This document shows, piece after piece, positions 34,354 to 43,465 of a stretch of DNA of 49,522 nucleotides. Under the pieces are notes generated by a model. The model was given only the letters and a program-made list of their open reading frames with translations, was not told the DNA's origin and did no database searches. Position 1 is the first letter of the stretch. Every line of letters starts with the position of its first letter. Location of the stretch: positions 1 to 49,522 of the forward strand of contig PAKT01000090.1 in NCBI GenBank assembly GCA_002710725.1, given 5' to 3'. A program made the position numbers and the translations under genes. Source of the DNA: Spongiibacteraceae bacterium. GTDB taxonomy: Bacteria; Pseudomonadota; Gammaproteobacteria; Pseudomonadales; Spongiibacteraceae.

Positions 34354-35071
34354 TTCGCCCACAGGGTCCGACAAGCCGTCAGGACGTCGCATGCTTGAAG
34401 ATCTGCACAACCCCTTCCTTCCTCTGGATGAGCGCACTCCGGCTACCCCCCAATGGGAGGCCAAACGGGAGCTCGCCCAAACGCTGCGGGATTACACCGA
34501 GGCCTTGATGACCTCGACACCCACACCAGAGCAGATGTCGGCCATGAATCAGTGGCTGCAGGACGCCACCGCACAACTGGAGCAGTCGCCGCGAGTTTAC
34601 GGTCGCAGCGGCTACACAGAGGCGGGTGAAGGCAGCTTTGGTGAGGTCTTTCAGGAAGTGGGCCCCCTGTGCGGGCACAGCAATCCGATCGCGCCGCCGC
34701 TGGAAATGTGGGCAGAGGGCGAAACGGCTTACGCCCGGGTCACCATGGGCTGGCGCTATGAGGGCCCACCCGGCTGTGTGCACGGTGGATTTGTCGCCGC
34801 CCTGTTTGATGAGTTTCTCGGCATGGCCCAGTTTATGGGGGGCCACCCCGGCATGACCGGCACCCTCACCATCAGATATCGGCAACCGACCCCGCTGAAC
34901 GTACCACTGGAAATGTCAGCCTGGATTGACCGCTCCGAAGGACGCAAGACGTTTGTCAGCGGCAAGATAGAAGCCAATGGCCATGTTACCGCCGAGTGTG
35001 AAGGTATTTTTATCCGGCCCAACCAGCCGGTCACGGCCCTGCGCGATGCGGTGATGGCAGAGAAAAGCTAA
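34346..35071 (+). CDS. PaaI-family thioesterase
   Basis: A hotdog-fold protein of about 241 residues from ATG 34346, overlapping the VOC gene stop; ATG 34391 is an alternative. The long N-terminal helix (about 1-75) precedes the hotdog core, with GCVHGGFVAALFDEFLG, the HGG-x-motif typical of PaaI/acyl-CoA thioesterases, and LTIRYRQPTPLNVPLEM. It should hydrolyse an acyl-CoA thioester. The long N-terminal extension is characteristic of actinobacterial and marine homologues. A strong 9-bp hairpin follows the stop. Confidence 0.82.
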   Translation: MADSPTGSDKPSGRRMLEDLHNPFLPLDERTPATPQWEAKRELAQTLRDYTEALMTSTPTPEQMSAMNQWLQDATAQLEQSPRVYGRSGYTEAGEGSFGEVFQEVGPLCGHSNPIAPPLEMWAEGETAYARVTMGWRYEGPPGCVHGGFVAALFDEFLGMAQFMGGHPGMTGTLTIRYRQPTPLNVPLEMSAWIDRSEGRKTFVSGKIEANGHVTAECEGIFIRPNQPVTALRDAVMAEKS

Positions 35072-35088
35072 TACGCGCGATTTATTCT

Positions 35089-35122
35089 GCTCTCGCCTTC
35101 GCCTGAAAGCACAGGCGAGAGC
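35089..35122 (+). terminator. Hairpin after the PaaI thioesterase gene
   Basis: GCTCTCGCC and GGCGAGAGC form perfect 9-bp arms around a 16-base loop, 17 bases after the stop and before the next gene. No T-run follows. Confidence 0.6.
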
Positions 35123-35147
35123 GAATGAAATTTTCTACACTAGAGCC

Positions 35148-35804
35148 ATGACTCTGCGTTGCTCGACACTACCCTATGTAACCGCCGCTCTGGTGCTGGT
35201 CACCATCCACCTCTGTTTTCTGCTGTCATTGAACGAAGGCCATGTTCACGCCTGCATCCCCTACTGGGCAGACTGCGTCAGTATCAGCAAATCGGGCCGT
35301 TATGGCAGTGCCTACTTCGTTTTCAAGGGCGGCATGATTCCCGCTTGTGTCCTGCTCGCCCTGTTCTGGCGGCTGGCACAGCTATGGCTGGCGGAGTTGG
35401 GGCAGCCCAATCGCTGGCTGGGCTTTGTCGGCCTGATCGCCTCAGTCGCACTACTGACCTACACCCTGTCGCTCGGTCACAGCGGCGACCATTTCCGCAC
35501 GCTGCGACGCTTTGGCGTCGTCTTGTTTCTGGGCTTGAGCTTTGTCAACTTTGCCGGCCTGGCGCAATCCCTGAAACAGACCCGCCAGTCCCGGTTTGCA
35601 CCGGCCCTGACCCGCGCCTGCGCCACGATACTCGGCATCGCCCTGTTTTCACTGGTGCTGGATGCGTCGATGGGTGAGGACTACGATCGGCTGGAAAACG
35701 CCTTTGAATGGTGGCTTATTGTTCTGCTGTTGGGCTTGCTGATCTATATCGGAAGGGTGTGGCAGGTATGCCGTTTCACCCTTCGACCTGCCGTGGGCGA
35801 TTAA
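35148..35804 (+). CDS. Uncharacterised six-helix membrane protein
   Basis: A 218-residue protein with about six hydrophobic helices (about residues 9-28, 60-78, 92-110, 123-141, 160-176 and 188-205). The first loop holds ACIPYWADCVSISKSGRYGS, a cysteine pair plus SISKSGRYG motif that faintly recalls the Frag1/DRAM/Sfk1 group, but I cannot assign it. It is expressed alone, and its TAA abuts the TAA of the convergent DUF411 gene with no base between them. Promoter elements upstream are not clear. Confidence 0.7.
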   Translation: MTLRCSTLPYVTAALVLVTIHLCFLLSLNEGHVHACIPYWADCVSISKSGRYGSAYFVFKGGMIPACVLLALFWRLAQLWLAELGQPNRWLGFVGLIASVALLTYTLSLGHSGDHFRTLRRFGVVLFLGLSFVNFAGLAQSLKQTRQSRFAPALTRACATILGIALFSLVLDASMGEDYDRLENAFEWWLIVLLLGLLIYIGRVWQVCRFTLRPAVGD

Positions 35805-36323
35805 TTACTGCTCGCTGGCGCTGGCGACGTGACGGAAGAGTTCACTGGAACCGTCTTCCTTCAACAGCAGAACATCATAAGGCGAAAATCGGTCTCCCAC
35901 TTCCATGCCGGGGCTGCCCACGGGCATGCCCGGCACCGCCAGGCCAATGGCGCCTTCCGGCGGCGACTCGAGAAACTGCGCTATATCACGGGCCGGAATA
36001 TGCCCTTCAAAAACATAGCCCTCGGGGGAAACGGCGGTATGACAGGACTGGTATTGCGGAGCAATGCCCTGCTCGCTCTTCAAGGCGCCGAGATCATCCG
36101 GATGATGAACGGCGGTTGAAAAGCCCGCATGTTGGACGTGCTCAACCCATTCGCCGCAACAGCCGCAGGTAGGGCTTTTGTAGATCTGAAAGTCGGCACT
36201 GCTCGACCCGGTCGCCAGGCCATCGCTGTCAACACCCTCGCTGGCTGCAGACTCGGCGCCTTTCTGGCAGCCTGCCAGCAATAACATCAACACAAGTACA
36301 AAAATGGGGCGGAACAGGGTCAT
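35805..36323 (-). CDS. DUF411 metal-binding lipoprotein
   Basis: A 172-residue protein with a lipobox (LLAGC, lipidated C19) and the DUF411 core starting IYKSPTCGCCGEW (C53, C55, C56). The second half holds YQSCHTAV, EGHIPARDI and GLAVPGMPVGSPGME with methionines. DUF411 proteins are periplasmic and linked to copper or other metal handling, often in metal-resistance clusters. Here no copper genes are adjacent. The Cys- and Met-rich pattern and the envelope location support metal binding; the specific ion is not shown. Confidence 0.86.
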   Translation of the reverse strand: MTLFRPIFVLVLMLLLAGCQKGAESAASEGVDSDGLATGSSSADFQIYKSPTCGCCGEWVEHVQHAGFSTAVHHPDDLGALKSEQGIAPQYQSCHTAVSPEGYVFEGHIPARDIAQFLESPPEGAIGLAVPGMPVGSPGMEVGDRFSPYDVLLLKEDGSSELFRHVASASEQ

Positions 36324-36402
36324 GGCAGTCTCCTTTAATTCTGAGGCCGCAGCATCTATGCTTTGACAGAATGAGTCAAGCGAGGGGCCATAACGCTTGC
36401 AC

Positions 36403-36431
36403 TGGTTAATGTTTTCGTTTACGCGTATAAT
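36403..36431 (+). promoter_or_regulatory. Likely sigma-70 promoter of the DEAD-box helicase gene
   Basis: A perfect -10 TATAAT (36426-36431) has TGGTTA 17 bases upstream as a weak -35, giving a leader of about 75 bases. TTGCAC at 36397 has the wrong spacing (23). Confidence 0.55.
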
Positions 36432-36514
36432 TTCCGCCCTTTTGTTCGCCCCGCCTAGGGCTCCTACGCCGGCTCATAAATAAGCCAGTCAGCCCGAACC
36501 ACCAGGAAAATTGA

Positions 36515-38263
36515 ATGACCCAATCTGCCCCCGCCACTTTCGCGGACCTTGGCCTGCCCGCCAACCTTCTCGAGTCACTTGCACAAGTAGGCTATGAACA
36601 GCCATCTCCCATTCAGGCCCAGGCCATACCCAGCCTCCTCAACGGCAAAGATCTGCTGGGCACCGCCCAGACCGGCACCGGCAAGACCGCCGCTTTCGCC
36701 CTGCCTGTGCTGGCCGGCATCGACCTGTCGCTTCGCAAGCCCCAGGCACTGGTGCTGGCACCCACCCGCGAACTCGCCATCCAGGTGGCCGAGGCTTTCA
36801 AAACTTACGCCTCCAAGATGCCTGGCTTTCGGGTATTGCCGGTCTACGGTGGACAGGGCATGGCTCAGCAGCTCAAGGCCTTGCGCGAAGGCGTGCATGT
36901 GATTGTCGGCACACCGGGCCGGGTTATGGATCACCTGCGGCGCAACACGCTGTCACTGAGCGCCCTGAAAACCGTGGTACTGGACGAAGCCGACGAAATG
37001 CTGCGCATGGGCTTTATCGACGATGTGACCTGGATTCTCGACCAGACGCCCAAGCAGCGTCAGGTGGCCCTGTTTTCCGCCACCATGCCACCGCCCATTC
37101 GCAAGATCACCAAGCAGTATCTGAACGATCCGGTCACTGTGGCCATCGAGGCCGGCGAGCGCAGCGTTGCCCGCATTGAGCAGTGGGCCTGGCAGGTTTC
37201 AGGCACCAATAAATTGGATGCTCTGACCCGCATACTCGAAGTGGAAGATTTTGACGGCGTGATCATGTTCGTGCGCACCAAAAACTCCACGGTAGAGCTG
37301 GCCGAAAAGCTGGAGGCCCGCGGTTACCGCACCGGCGCCATCAACGGTGATATGACCCAGCAATTGCGCGAGCGCACCATCGAAAACCTGAAGAACGAGC
37401 GCATTGATATTGTCGTGGCCACCGATGTGGCGGCACGCGGTATCGATGTGAGCCGGGTGACTCACGTTATCAACTACGATATTCCCTACGACGCCGAGGC
37501 TTACACCCACCGTATCGGCCGTACCGGCCGCGCCGGGCGCAGTGGTAAAGCCATTCTGTTTGTCGCACCGCGTGAAAAGCGCATGCTGAAAACCATCGAG
37601 CGCGTGACGGGCCAAACCGTAAACTGGCTGGAGCTGCCCACCCGCGAAGCCGTGAATCTCAAACGCATCGATCAGTTCAAAAGTATCATCAGCGAGACCA
37701 TGGAAAATGAAGACCTGACCTTCTTCAGCGGCTTGATTGAAAGCTATCTGGCGGAGACCAGCGCCGATCTGTCAAACGTCGCCGCTGCGCTGGCCTTTAT
37801 GGCCCAGAGCGATCGCCCCATCGCCCCTTCACCCGCACGCAAGGAGCGGGAATTCGAGAGCAAGGAAAAACCGGTTCGACACGAGCCGACGCTCGCTCCG
37901 GAAGACGTTGCCATGGAAACCTTCCGCATGGCGGTGGGCAAACAACAGGGCATCACCAAGGGTGACATCGTCGGCGCGATTGCCAACGAAGCAGGCATCG
38001 AGAACCGCTATATCGGCAAGATTCGTATTTTTGACGACTACAGCATTATCGACCTGCCGGACGGCATGCCCAACGACCTACTGGCACACCTGCGAAAAGT
38101 TCGCGTTCGCCAGCACCCCATGATGCTGGAGCGCGCCACTCGCGCGGGTGATGACAAGCCCAAGCGCAGCCCGAAAAACCGCGGACCTAAAAAGCCGGGC
38201 GCCGGGAAAGACTTTGCTGCGAAGAAGCCTCAGGGCGGGCCGCGCAAGCGACCCAAGGAATAA
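36515..38263 (+). CDS. deaD: DEAD-box ATP-dependent RNA helicase, DeaD/CsdA type
   Basis: A 582-residue DEAD-box helicase. The Q-motif (FADLGL, PSPIQ), motif I AQTGTGKT (51-58), PTRELAIQV, DEAD (157-160), SATMP and the C-terminal HRIGRTGRAGR are all present. After the helicase core, a linker is followed by a DbpA-like RNA-binding domain (GDIVGAIANEAGIENRYIGK, about residue 490) and a basic Lys/Arg/Gly/Pro tail. DeaD-type enzymes remodel structured RNA in ribosome assembly and cold adaptation. A TATAAT box and a long leader precede it; the leader length is typical of cold-shock genes but shows no obvious cold-box. Confidence 0.94.
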   Translation: MTQSAPATFADLGLPANLLESLAQVGYEQPSPIQAQAIPSLLNGKDLLGTAQTGTGKTAAFALPVLAGIDLSLRKPQALVLAPTRELAIQVAEAFKTYASKMPGFRVLPVYGGQGMAQQLKALREGVHVIVGTPGRVMDHLRRNTLSLSALKTVVLDEADEMLRMGFIDDVTWILDQTPKQRQVALFSATMPPPIRKITKQYLNDPVTVAIEAGERSVARIEQWAWQVSGTNKLDALTRILEVEDFDGVIMFVRTKNSTVELAEKLEARGYRTGAINGDMTQQLRERTIENLKNERIDIVVATDVAARGIDVSRVTHVINYDIPYDAEAYTHRIGRTGRAGRSGKAILFVAPREKRMLKTIERVTGQTVNWLELPTREAVNLKRIDQFKSIISETMENEDLTFFSGLIESYLAETSADLSNVAAALAFMAQSDRPIAPSPARKEREFESKEKPVRHEPTLAPEDVAMETFRMAVGKQQGITKGDIVGAIANEAGIENRYIGKIRIFDDYSIIDLPDGMPNDLLAHLRKVRVRQHPMMLERATRAGDDKPKRSPKNRGPKKPGAGKDFAAKKPQGGPRKRPKE

Positions 38264-38272
38264 GGGCCTAAA

Positions 38273-38302
38273 GCCGCCCCCTCCAGGCCGGAAGGGGGCG
38301 GC
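38273..38302. terminator. Bidirectional terminator between deaD and acnA
   Basis: GCCGCCCCCT and AGGGGGCGGC (perfect 10-bp arms, 10-base loop) lie between the convergent stops. TTT follows on the plus strand and AAA precedes the first arm (TTT on minus). Confidence 0.85.
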
Positions 38303-38306
38303 GGTT

Positions 38307-40946
38307 TCAGCTGTCCTGCAGCTGGTGCAGCACGAAGTGCAGTATCCCGCCGTGACGGAAATAATCCATTTCACTCACGGTATCGATCCGGCAGCGCGCC
38401 AGTGCTTCGTGCCGATTGCCGTCATTGCGGCTGACGATAATCTTGACCTTCATCCCCGGCTCGAGAATATCTTCCAGGGGCTCAATACTGACCGTCTCAT
38501 CACCGTGTAACTGCAGCATTTCGCTGTCGTTTTCGATCTGCAGTGGCAACACGCCCATCCCCACCAGATTCGAGCGATGAATCCGCTCAAAGCTTTCGGC
38601 AATCACCGCTTTAACGCCCAGCAGATTGGTGCCCTTTGCGGCCCAGTCGCGACTGGAACCGGTGCCGTATTGCTCGCCGGCAAAAATCACCAGCGGCGTA
38701 TCCTGCTCCCGGTATTTCATGGCCGCGTCGTAGATGCTCATCTCATCGCCATCCGGCATAAAGCGGGTATAGCCACCCTCGCGGTCCACCATCTTGTTGC
38801 GCAGGCGCACATTGGCAAAGGTACCGCGCATCATCACCTCGTGATTACCTCGCCGGGAACCGTAGCTGTTGAAATCCTTGGGCTCGACGCCGTTTTCACG
38901 CAGGTATTTACCTGCCGGGCTTTCCAGGGCGATTGCCCCGGCCGGAGAGATATGGTCCGTGGTTACACTGTTGCCGAGAATGGCCAGAATGCGAGCATTT
39001 TTAACTTCCGGAAAAGTTTCCAGCGGATCGCCCAAGTCATCAAAAAAGGTGGGGCAGTGAATGTAGGTGGAGTCGTCCTGCCAGTCATAGGTTTTACCCT
39101 CACCGGCATCCAGACTCTTCCACACGTCCGTGCCTTCAAACAGCCCTTCGTAAGCAGAGTGAAACATTTTGCCGTCGATGGATTTGCGCACGGACTGAAT
39201 TTCATCATTGCTCGGCCAGATATCCACCAGATAAACCGGTTTGCCCTCGCTGTCCTCACCTAAAGGTTCCGACTGCAGATCAATAACCGTGGTGCCGGCC
39301 AGCGCAAAGGCCACCACCAGCGGCGGCGACGCCAGCCAGGCCGCACGCACGTTGTTGTGTATGCGCCCTTCAAAGTTGCGGTTGCCAGACAGCACCGCAC
39401 TCACCACCGCGTGTTTATCCGCAATCGCCTTGTCGATGGCTTCGGGCAGCGGCCCCGAGTTACCAATACAGGTTGTGCAACCGTAGCCGACCAGATTAAA
39501 ACCCAGTGCATCGAGGTCTTCCTGCAGGCCACTTTGGGCAAAGTAGTCACTCACTACTTTGGAACCCGGTGCCAGTGAGGTTTTTACCCAGGGTTTGACC
39601 TTCAAACCCCGTTTATGAGCGGCCTTGGCCATCAGGCCCGCTGCCAGCATCACGTCGGGGTTGGAGGTATTGGTGCAAGAGGTAATTGCGGCAATCACCA
39701 CCGCCCCTTCGGGCATATTAAAGCCCATTTCCGGCACCGGAATTTCATCGTCTGCCTTGCGGTCAAACTCGTGAATACACTCGGTGATGGCCGGTTTCAG
39801 GCCACTGAGGGATACCCGGTCCTGCGGCCGCTTGGGCCCCGCTAGACTGGGCTCCACAGTGGAGAGATCCAGCGTGAGTTCGACGCTGAACACCAGATCG
39901 GCCTCGTCGTCGCGCCACAGGCTCTGAGCCTTGCTGTAGTCTTCCACCAACTGCAGGGTCGCATCGTCACGACCCGTCAGTCGCAGGTACTCGATGACCT
40001 TGTCATCCACCGGGAAGAAGCCACAGGTTGCCCCAAACTCCGGGGTCATATTGGCGATGGTGGCGCGATCGGTGACCGCCAGATCAGCCAGCCCCGGACC
40101 ATAGAATTCAACAAACTTACCCACCACGCCGTGCTTGCGCAGCATCTCCACCACGGTAAGCACCAGGTCAGTAGCCGTCACCCCCGCTTTCAGGCGGCCG
40201 TTCAGGGCTACGCCAACCACCTCAGGCAGCAGCATCGATACCGGCTGACCCAATAAGGCAGCCTCCGCCTCAATACCGCCAACACCCCAGCCCAGCACGC
40301 CCAGACCATTAATCATCGGGGTGTGGCTGTCAGTGCCCACCAAGGTGTCAGGGTAGGCCTCACGCACGCCGTCAACGTCCCGCTGCCACACCACCTTGCC
40401 CAGATACTCGAGATTGACCTGATGACAGATACCCGTGCCGGGTGGCACGACCTGAAAATTATCGAAGGCTTGCTGGCCCCACTTGAGAAAACGATAGCGC
40501 TCGCCGTTGCGCTCCATTTCCAGTTTTACGTTGTCGCCAAAGGCACGCGATGAGGCAAAGTGGTCCACACTGACCGAGTGATCGATAACCAGATCCACCG
40601 GCACCTGCGGGCTGATCACTGACACGTCACCGCCGCGTTTGGCCACCGCCTCGCGCATGGCAGCCAGGTCGACAATCGCCGGCACACCGGTAAAGTCCTG
40701 CATCAGCACGCGCGCCGGCGAAAAATTGATATCGGTGCCCTGATGGGGTTCGTCCACCCAGTTCAGAAAGGCGTCAATATCCTTCTGGCTGGCGGATTTA
40801 TTAAAGAATCGAAGCTGGTTTTCTAGCAGCACTTTGAGAGAGTTGGGCAGACGCTTGTAGCGATCGTCTCCCAGCTTGTCAAAAGCGTAGTAACGGTAAG
40901 TTTCACCGTGGGACTGCAGACTGGCACTGAAAGGGTTTTTGCTCAT
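38307..40946 (-). CDS. acnA: Aconitate hydratase AcnA
   Basis: An 879-residue aconitase of the AcnA/IRP type, which interconverts citrate and isocitrate in the TCA cycle using a [4Fe-4S] cluster. Cluster cysteines lie in AAITSCTNTSNP and YGCTTCIGNSG; the C-terminal swivel domain has GTGSSRDWAAKGT and FERIHRSNLVGMG. ATG 40946 is chosen over the in-frame 41048 because GGGAG precedes it and the family starts this way (MSKNPF). It is monocistronic and convergent with deaD. Its substrate isocitrate is the branch point for aceA/aceK in the same window. Confidence 0.96.
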   Translation of the reverse strand: MSKNPFSASLQSHGETYRYYAFDKLGDDRYKRLPNSLKVLLENQLRFFNKSASQKDIDAFLNWVDEPHQGTDINFSPARVLMQDFTGVPAIVDLAAMREAVAKRGGDVSVISPQVPVDLVIDHSVSVDHFASSRAFGDNVKLEMERNGERYRFLKWGQQAFDNFQVVPPGTGICHQVNLEYLGKVVWQRDVDGVREAYPDTLVGTDSHTPMINGLGVLGWGVGGIEAEAALLGQPVSMLLPEVVGVALNGRLKAGVTATDLVLTVVEMLRKHGVVGKFVEFYGPGLADLAVTDRATIANMTPEFGATCGFFPVDDKVIEYLRLTGRDDATLQLVEDYSKAQSLWRDDEADLVFSVELTLDLSTVEPSLAGPKRPQDRVSLSGLKPAITECIHEFDRKADDEIPVPEMGFNMPEGAVVIAAITSCTNTSNPDVMLAAGLMAKAAHKRGLKVKPWVKTSLAPGSKVVSDYFAQSGLQEDLDALGFNLVGYGCTTCIGNSGPLPEAIDKAIADKHAVVSAVLSGNRNFEGRIHNNVRAAWLASPPLVVAFALAGTTVIDLQSEPLGEDSEGKPVYLVDIWPSNDEIQSVRKSIDGKMFHSAYEGLFEGTDVWKSLDAGEGKTYDWQDDSTYIHCPTFFDDLGDPLETFPEVKNARILAILGNSVTTDHISPAGAIALESPAGKYLRENGVEPKDFNSYGSRRGNHEVMMRGTFANVRLRNKMVDREGGYTRFMPDGDEMSIYDAAMKYREQDTPLVIFAGEQYGTGSSRDWAAKGTNLLGVKAVIAESFERIHRSNLVGMGVLPLQIENDSEMLQLHGDETVSIEPLEDILEPGMKVKIIVSRNDGNRHEALARCRIDTVSEMDYFRHGGILHFVLHQLQDS

Positions 40947-41124
40947 CCGTAAACTCCCGCTCACACTTGGCGATTGAAATATCTGGGAATAGAAATCTGT
41001 TATTGCAATATAGGCTACATCACCCGCCTCGTATTGCAAAACCCCCACAATTTCCGAAAGTTATTCGCTCTACCGGGTATCGGGAGCGGCTGTTAGAATG
41101 ATTCTTTCTTCTGACGACAGGCGT

Positions 41125-42297
41125 ATGACAGACTTCCGGCAACAGTTTCTGGCGCTTGATGAACTGCTCAGTAGGCACCGCCATTACTGGCACAGCCAGC
41201 CCTTTGTCAGTGCGCCAGAGTGGGCGGATGAAGTCGAGTTTCTGACTGAGATCGACGACGATCGAATTCATCAGGCCCAGGCCAGCGACAGCGCCCTGCT
41301 CCAACTATTCCAAGGGCAATTTCCCGAACTCTGTGAGCAAATCGCCCAGCTCTGCACAGTTCCTGTCAGTCGCACCGAAATCGCCAGCCACGCACCGCCC
41401 TTTGTCCCCGGCCGAAAGTGGCGGCAGATTGAAAGCTTCGCCCACAGTATCAAACCCCTCTCACACCCCACACTGGAATGGTGCTGTGGTAAGGCACACC
41501 TGAGTCGCTACCTTAGCCAGCTAAGCGCCAGTGAAGCCCAGGGCCTGGAAATTGATGCCGCCCTGGTAGAGGCGGGTAATGCCCTTGCCAAAAGGTCACA
41601 GCAACCCGTGCAGGTGATTCAGGTGGACGTTCTGGAAGACGCAGCAGCCGACCACATTTCAAGCGAGTCTCACGTGCTTGGCCTGCACGCCTGCGGCGGC
41701 CTGCACCGCAAACTGCTCACGGATGCCACCGCGCAGCAGGCGGCGCGCCTGAGTTATTCGCCCTGCTGTTATCACAAATTTCTGGATCGCGCGTTTCAAG
41801 CACTTTCAGCCGAAGGACAAAAAAGCGAACTGCAACTGACACTCGCTGACTTGCGCACGGCAGTGCGTCAGAACAGCACCGCTGGCAGCGCCGAGCGACG
41901 ACGCCACCATCAGCAGCAAGGCTGGCGATTGGGATTTGATGTTTTGCAGCGCGAACTGCGCCAAGTGAACCAGTATCTACCGACCCCTCCCCTGCCAGCC
42001 ACCGCTCTGCAGCAGGATTTCGAGTACTACTGCCGCCTGTTGGCCGAGCAAAAAAACCTGCACCTGCCCGCGGGCGTAAATTTTTCAGCCTTTGAGCAGC
42101 GAGGCAGAGAGCGCTACCGGGCTGTCATCCGTCAGGAGCTGCTGCGCGCCCTGTTTCGCCGTCCGCTGGAATTGTGGCTGGTACTGGATCAAATCCTGTT
42201 TTTACAGGACGCCGGTTATCGCTGCGAACTGACGAGTTTCTGCCCGCAGTCGATAACACCTCGCAATCTGCTGATTGACGCGCATTACCAACACTAA
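41125..42297 (+). CDS. METTL25-like SAM-dependent methyltransferase
   Basis: A 390-residue protein; ATG 41125 (MTDFRQQF) is taken, with ATG 41098 nine codons earlier as an alternative. Residues about 130-225 carry the SAM-binding pattern TLEWCCGKAHLSRYLS, GLEID, then VLGLHACGGLHRKLL and the SPCCYHK motif typical of the methyltransferase domain-25/GSTCD group. C-terminal residues are His/Gln/Arg-rich and helical. Substrate is unknown; some relatives are linked to RNA or small-molecule methylation. Divergent from acnA with a short A+T-rich gap. Confidence 0.78.
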   Translation: MTDFRQQFLALDELLSRHRHYWHSQPFVSAPEWADEVEFLTEIDDDRIHQAQASDSALLQLFQGQFPELCEQIAQLCTVPVSRTEIASHAPPFVPGRKWRQIESFAHSIKPLSHPTLEWCCGKAHLSRYLSQLSASEAQGLEIDAALVEAGNALAKRSQQPVQVIQVDVLEDAAADHISSESHVLGLHACGGLHRKLLTDATAQQAARLSYSPCCYHKFLDRAFQALSAEGQKSELQLTLADLRTAVRQNSTAGSAERRRHHQQQGWRLGFDVLQRELRQVNQYLPTPPLPATALQQDFEYYCRLLAEQKNLHLPAGVNFSAFEQRGRERYRAVIRQELLRALFRRPLELWLVLDQILFLQDAGYRCELTSFCPQSITPRNLLIDAHYQH

Positions 42298-42385
42298 AAG
42301 CGCCGAAGACAAAAAGGCTTGAAAACCGATAGAAGGGCTGAAAGAGAGGTTGTTTTCACAGGGTGAAGACAGCAATGGCAAAACG

Positions 42386-42413
42386 GTCAGGCGCCCGCTG
42401 ACAGGCGCCTGAC
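42386..42413 (-). terminator. Terminator of the catabolic operon
   Basis: GTCAGGCGCC and GGCGCCTGAC form perfect 10-bp arms around 8 bases; on the minus strand CGTTTTG follows. It lies 8 bases after the aldolase stop and ends the five-gene block. Confidence 0.8.
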
Positions 42414-42421
42414 CCGAAGAC

Positions 42422-43450
42422 TTACAGTTTGCCCTGCTCCTTGGCCATATCCAGCGCAAGATCTTCGATCATGTCTTCCTGACCGCCAACGGTGCGGCGA
42501 CGGCCCAGCTCAACCAGAATATCGCGCGATGACACGCCGTACTTCTTGCTGGCGCGTTGCGCAAACAGCAGGAAGGAGGAGTACACACCGGCATAGCCCA
42601 GCACCAGCGCATCGCGGTCGATGCGGATCGGCTGATCCATGATCGGGGTGACGATCTCTTCAGCCACATCCATGATCTTGTACAGATCAATGCCGTGCTG
42701 CACGCCCATGCGGTCAGCAACGGCGGTAAACACTTCCAGCGGCGTGTTACCGGCGCCGGCGCCGAGGCCTGCCACCGAACCGTCAATGCGGTTGGCACCG
42801 TTTTCAACGGCTACCAGCGAGTTCCACACACCCAGGCTCAGGTTGTGGTGAGCGTGAAAGCCCAGCTCGGTTTCAGGCTTGAGTTCTTTGCGCAGCAGGC
42901 TGATACGCGATGCCACATCGTCGGGCAGCATAAAGCCGGCCGAATCGGTGCAGTAAATGCAGTTGGCACCGTAGCTTTCCATCAGCTTGGCCTGCTCCAG
43001 AATTTCTTCCGGCTCAATCATGTGGGCCATCATCAAAAAGCCAACGGTATCCAAGCCCATTTCAGCAGCCATCTGGATATGCTGCTCGGACACATCGGCC
43101 TCGGTGCAGTGAGTCGCCACGCGAATCGTGGTAACACCGCAGTCGACAGCCATTTTCAGATGATCAACCGTACCGATACCCGGCAACAGCAGCGCGGAAA
43201 TTTTTGCGTTTTTCACCGCGCCGCAAACCGCTTTCAGGTATTCCTCATCGCTGTGCGCGGGAAAGCCGTAGTTGACGGAGGCACCGCCCAGACCATCACC
43301 GTGGGTGACTTCGATCATCGGCATACCCGCGTCGTCCAAGCCCTTGGCAACCGCAACCATTTCGTCGAGGCTGATTTTGTGCTGCTTGGCGTGCATGCCA
43401 TCGCGCAGACACATATCGTGCAGGGTGACTTTTTTACCTTTCAAATCCAT
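42422..43450 (-). CDS. hsaF: 4-hydroxy-2-oxovalerate aldolase (HsaF/MhpE type)
   Basis: A 342-residue class II DRE-TIM metalloaldolase. The N-terminal catalytic LRDGMH (R16, D17, H20) and the metal-binding HAHHN (H199, H201) are present. It cleaves 4-hydroxy-2-oxo acids to pyruvate plus an aldehyde; in the steroid pathway this releases propanal, in phenol and biphenyl pathways acetaldehyde. The acyl-CoA-forming dehydrogenase that channels the aldehyde is encoded 15 bases upstream, and the two usually form a complex. It is the last gene of the block, followed by a terminator. MhpE/BphI/HsaF cannot be separated by sequence alone; context favours HsaF. Confidence 0.9.
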   Translation of the reverse strand: MDLKGKKVTLHDMCLRDGMHAKQHKISLDEMVAVAKGLDDAGMPMIEVTHGDGLGGASVNYGFPAHSDEEYLKAVCGAVKNAKISALLLPGIGTVDHLKMAVDCGVTTIRVATHCTEADVSEQHIQMAAEMGLDTVGFLMMAHMIEPEEILEQAKLMESYGANCIYCTDSAGFMLPDDVASRISLLRKELKPETELGFHAHHNLSLGVWNSLVAVENGANRIDGSVAGLGAGAGNTPLEVFTAVADRMGVQHGIDLYKIMDVAEEIVTPIMDQPIRIDRDALVLGYAGVYSSFLLFAQRASKKYGVSSRDILVELGRRRTVGGQEDMIEDLALDMAKEQGKL

Positions 43451-43465
43451 GCTGCAAATCCTCTC

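Noticed and set aside
36397-36402. TTGCAC as the -35 of the deaD promoter
   Set aside because: The gap to TATAAT is 23 bases, too long for sigma-70; TGGTTA at 17 bases is preferred.
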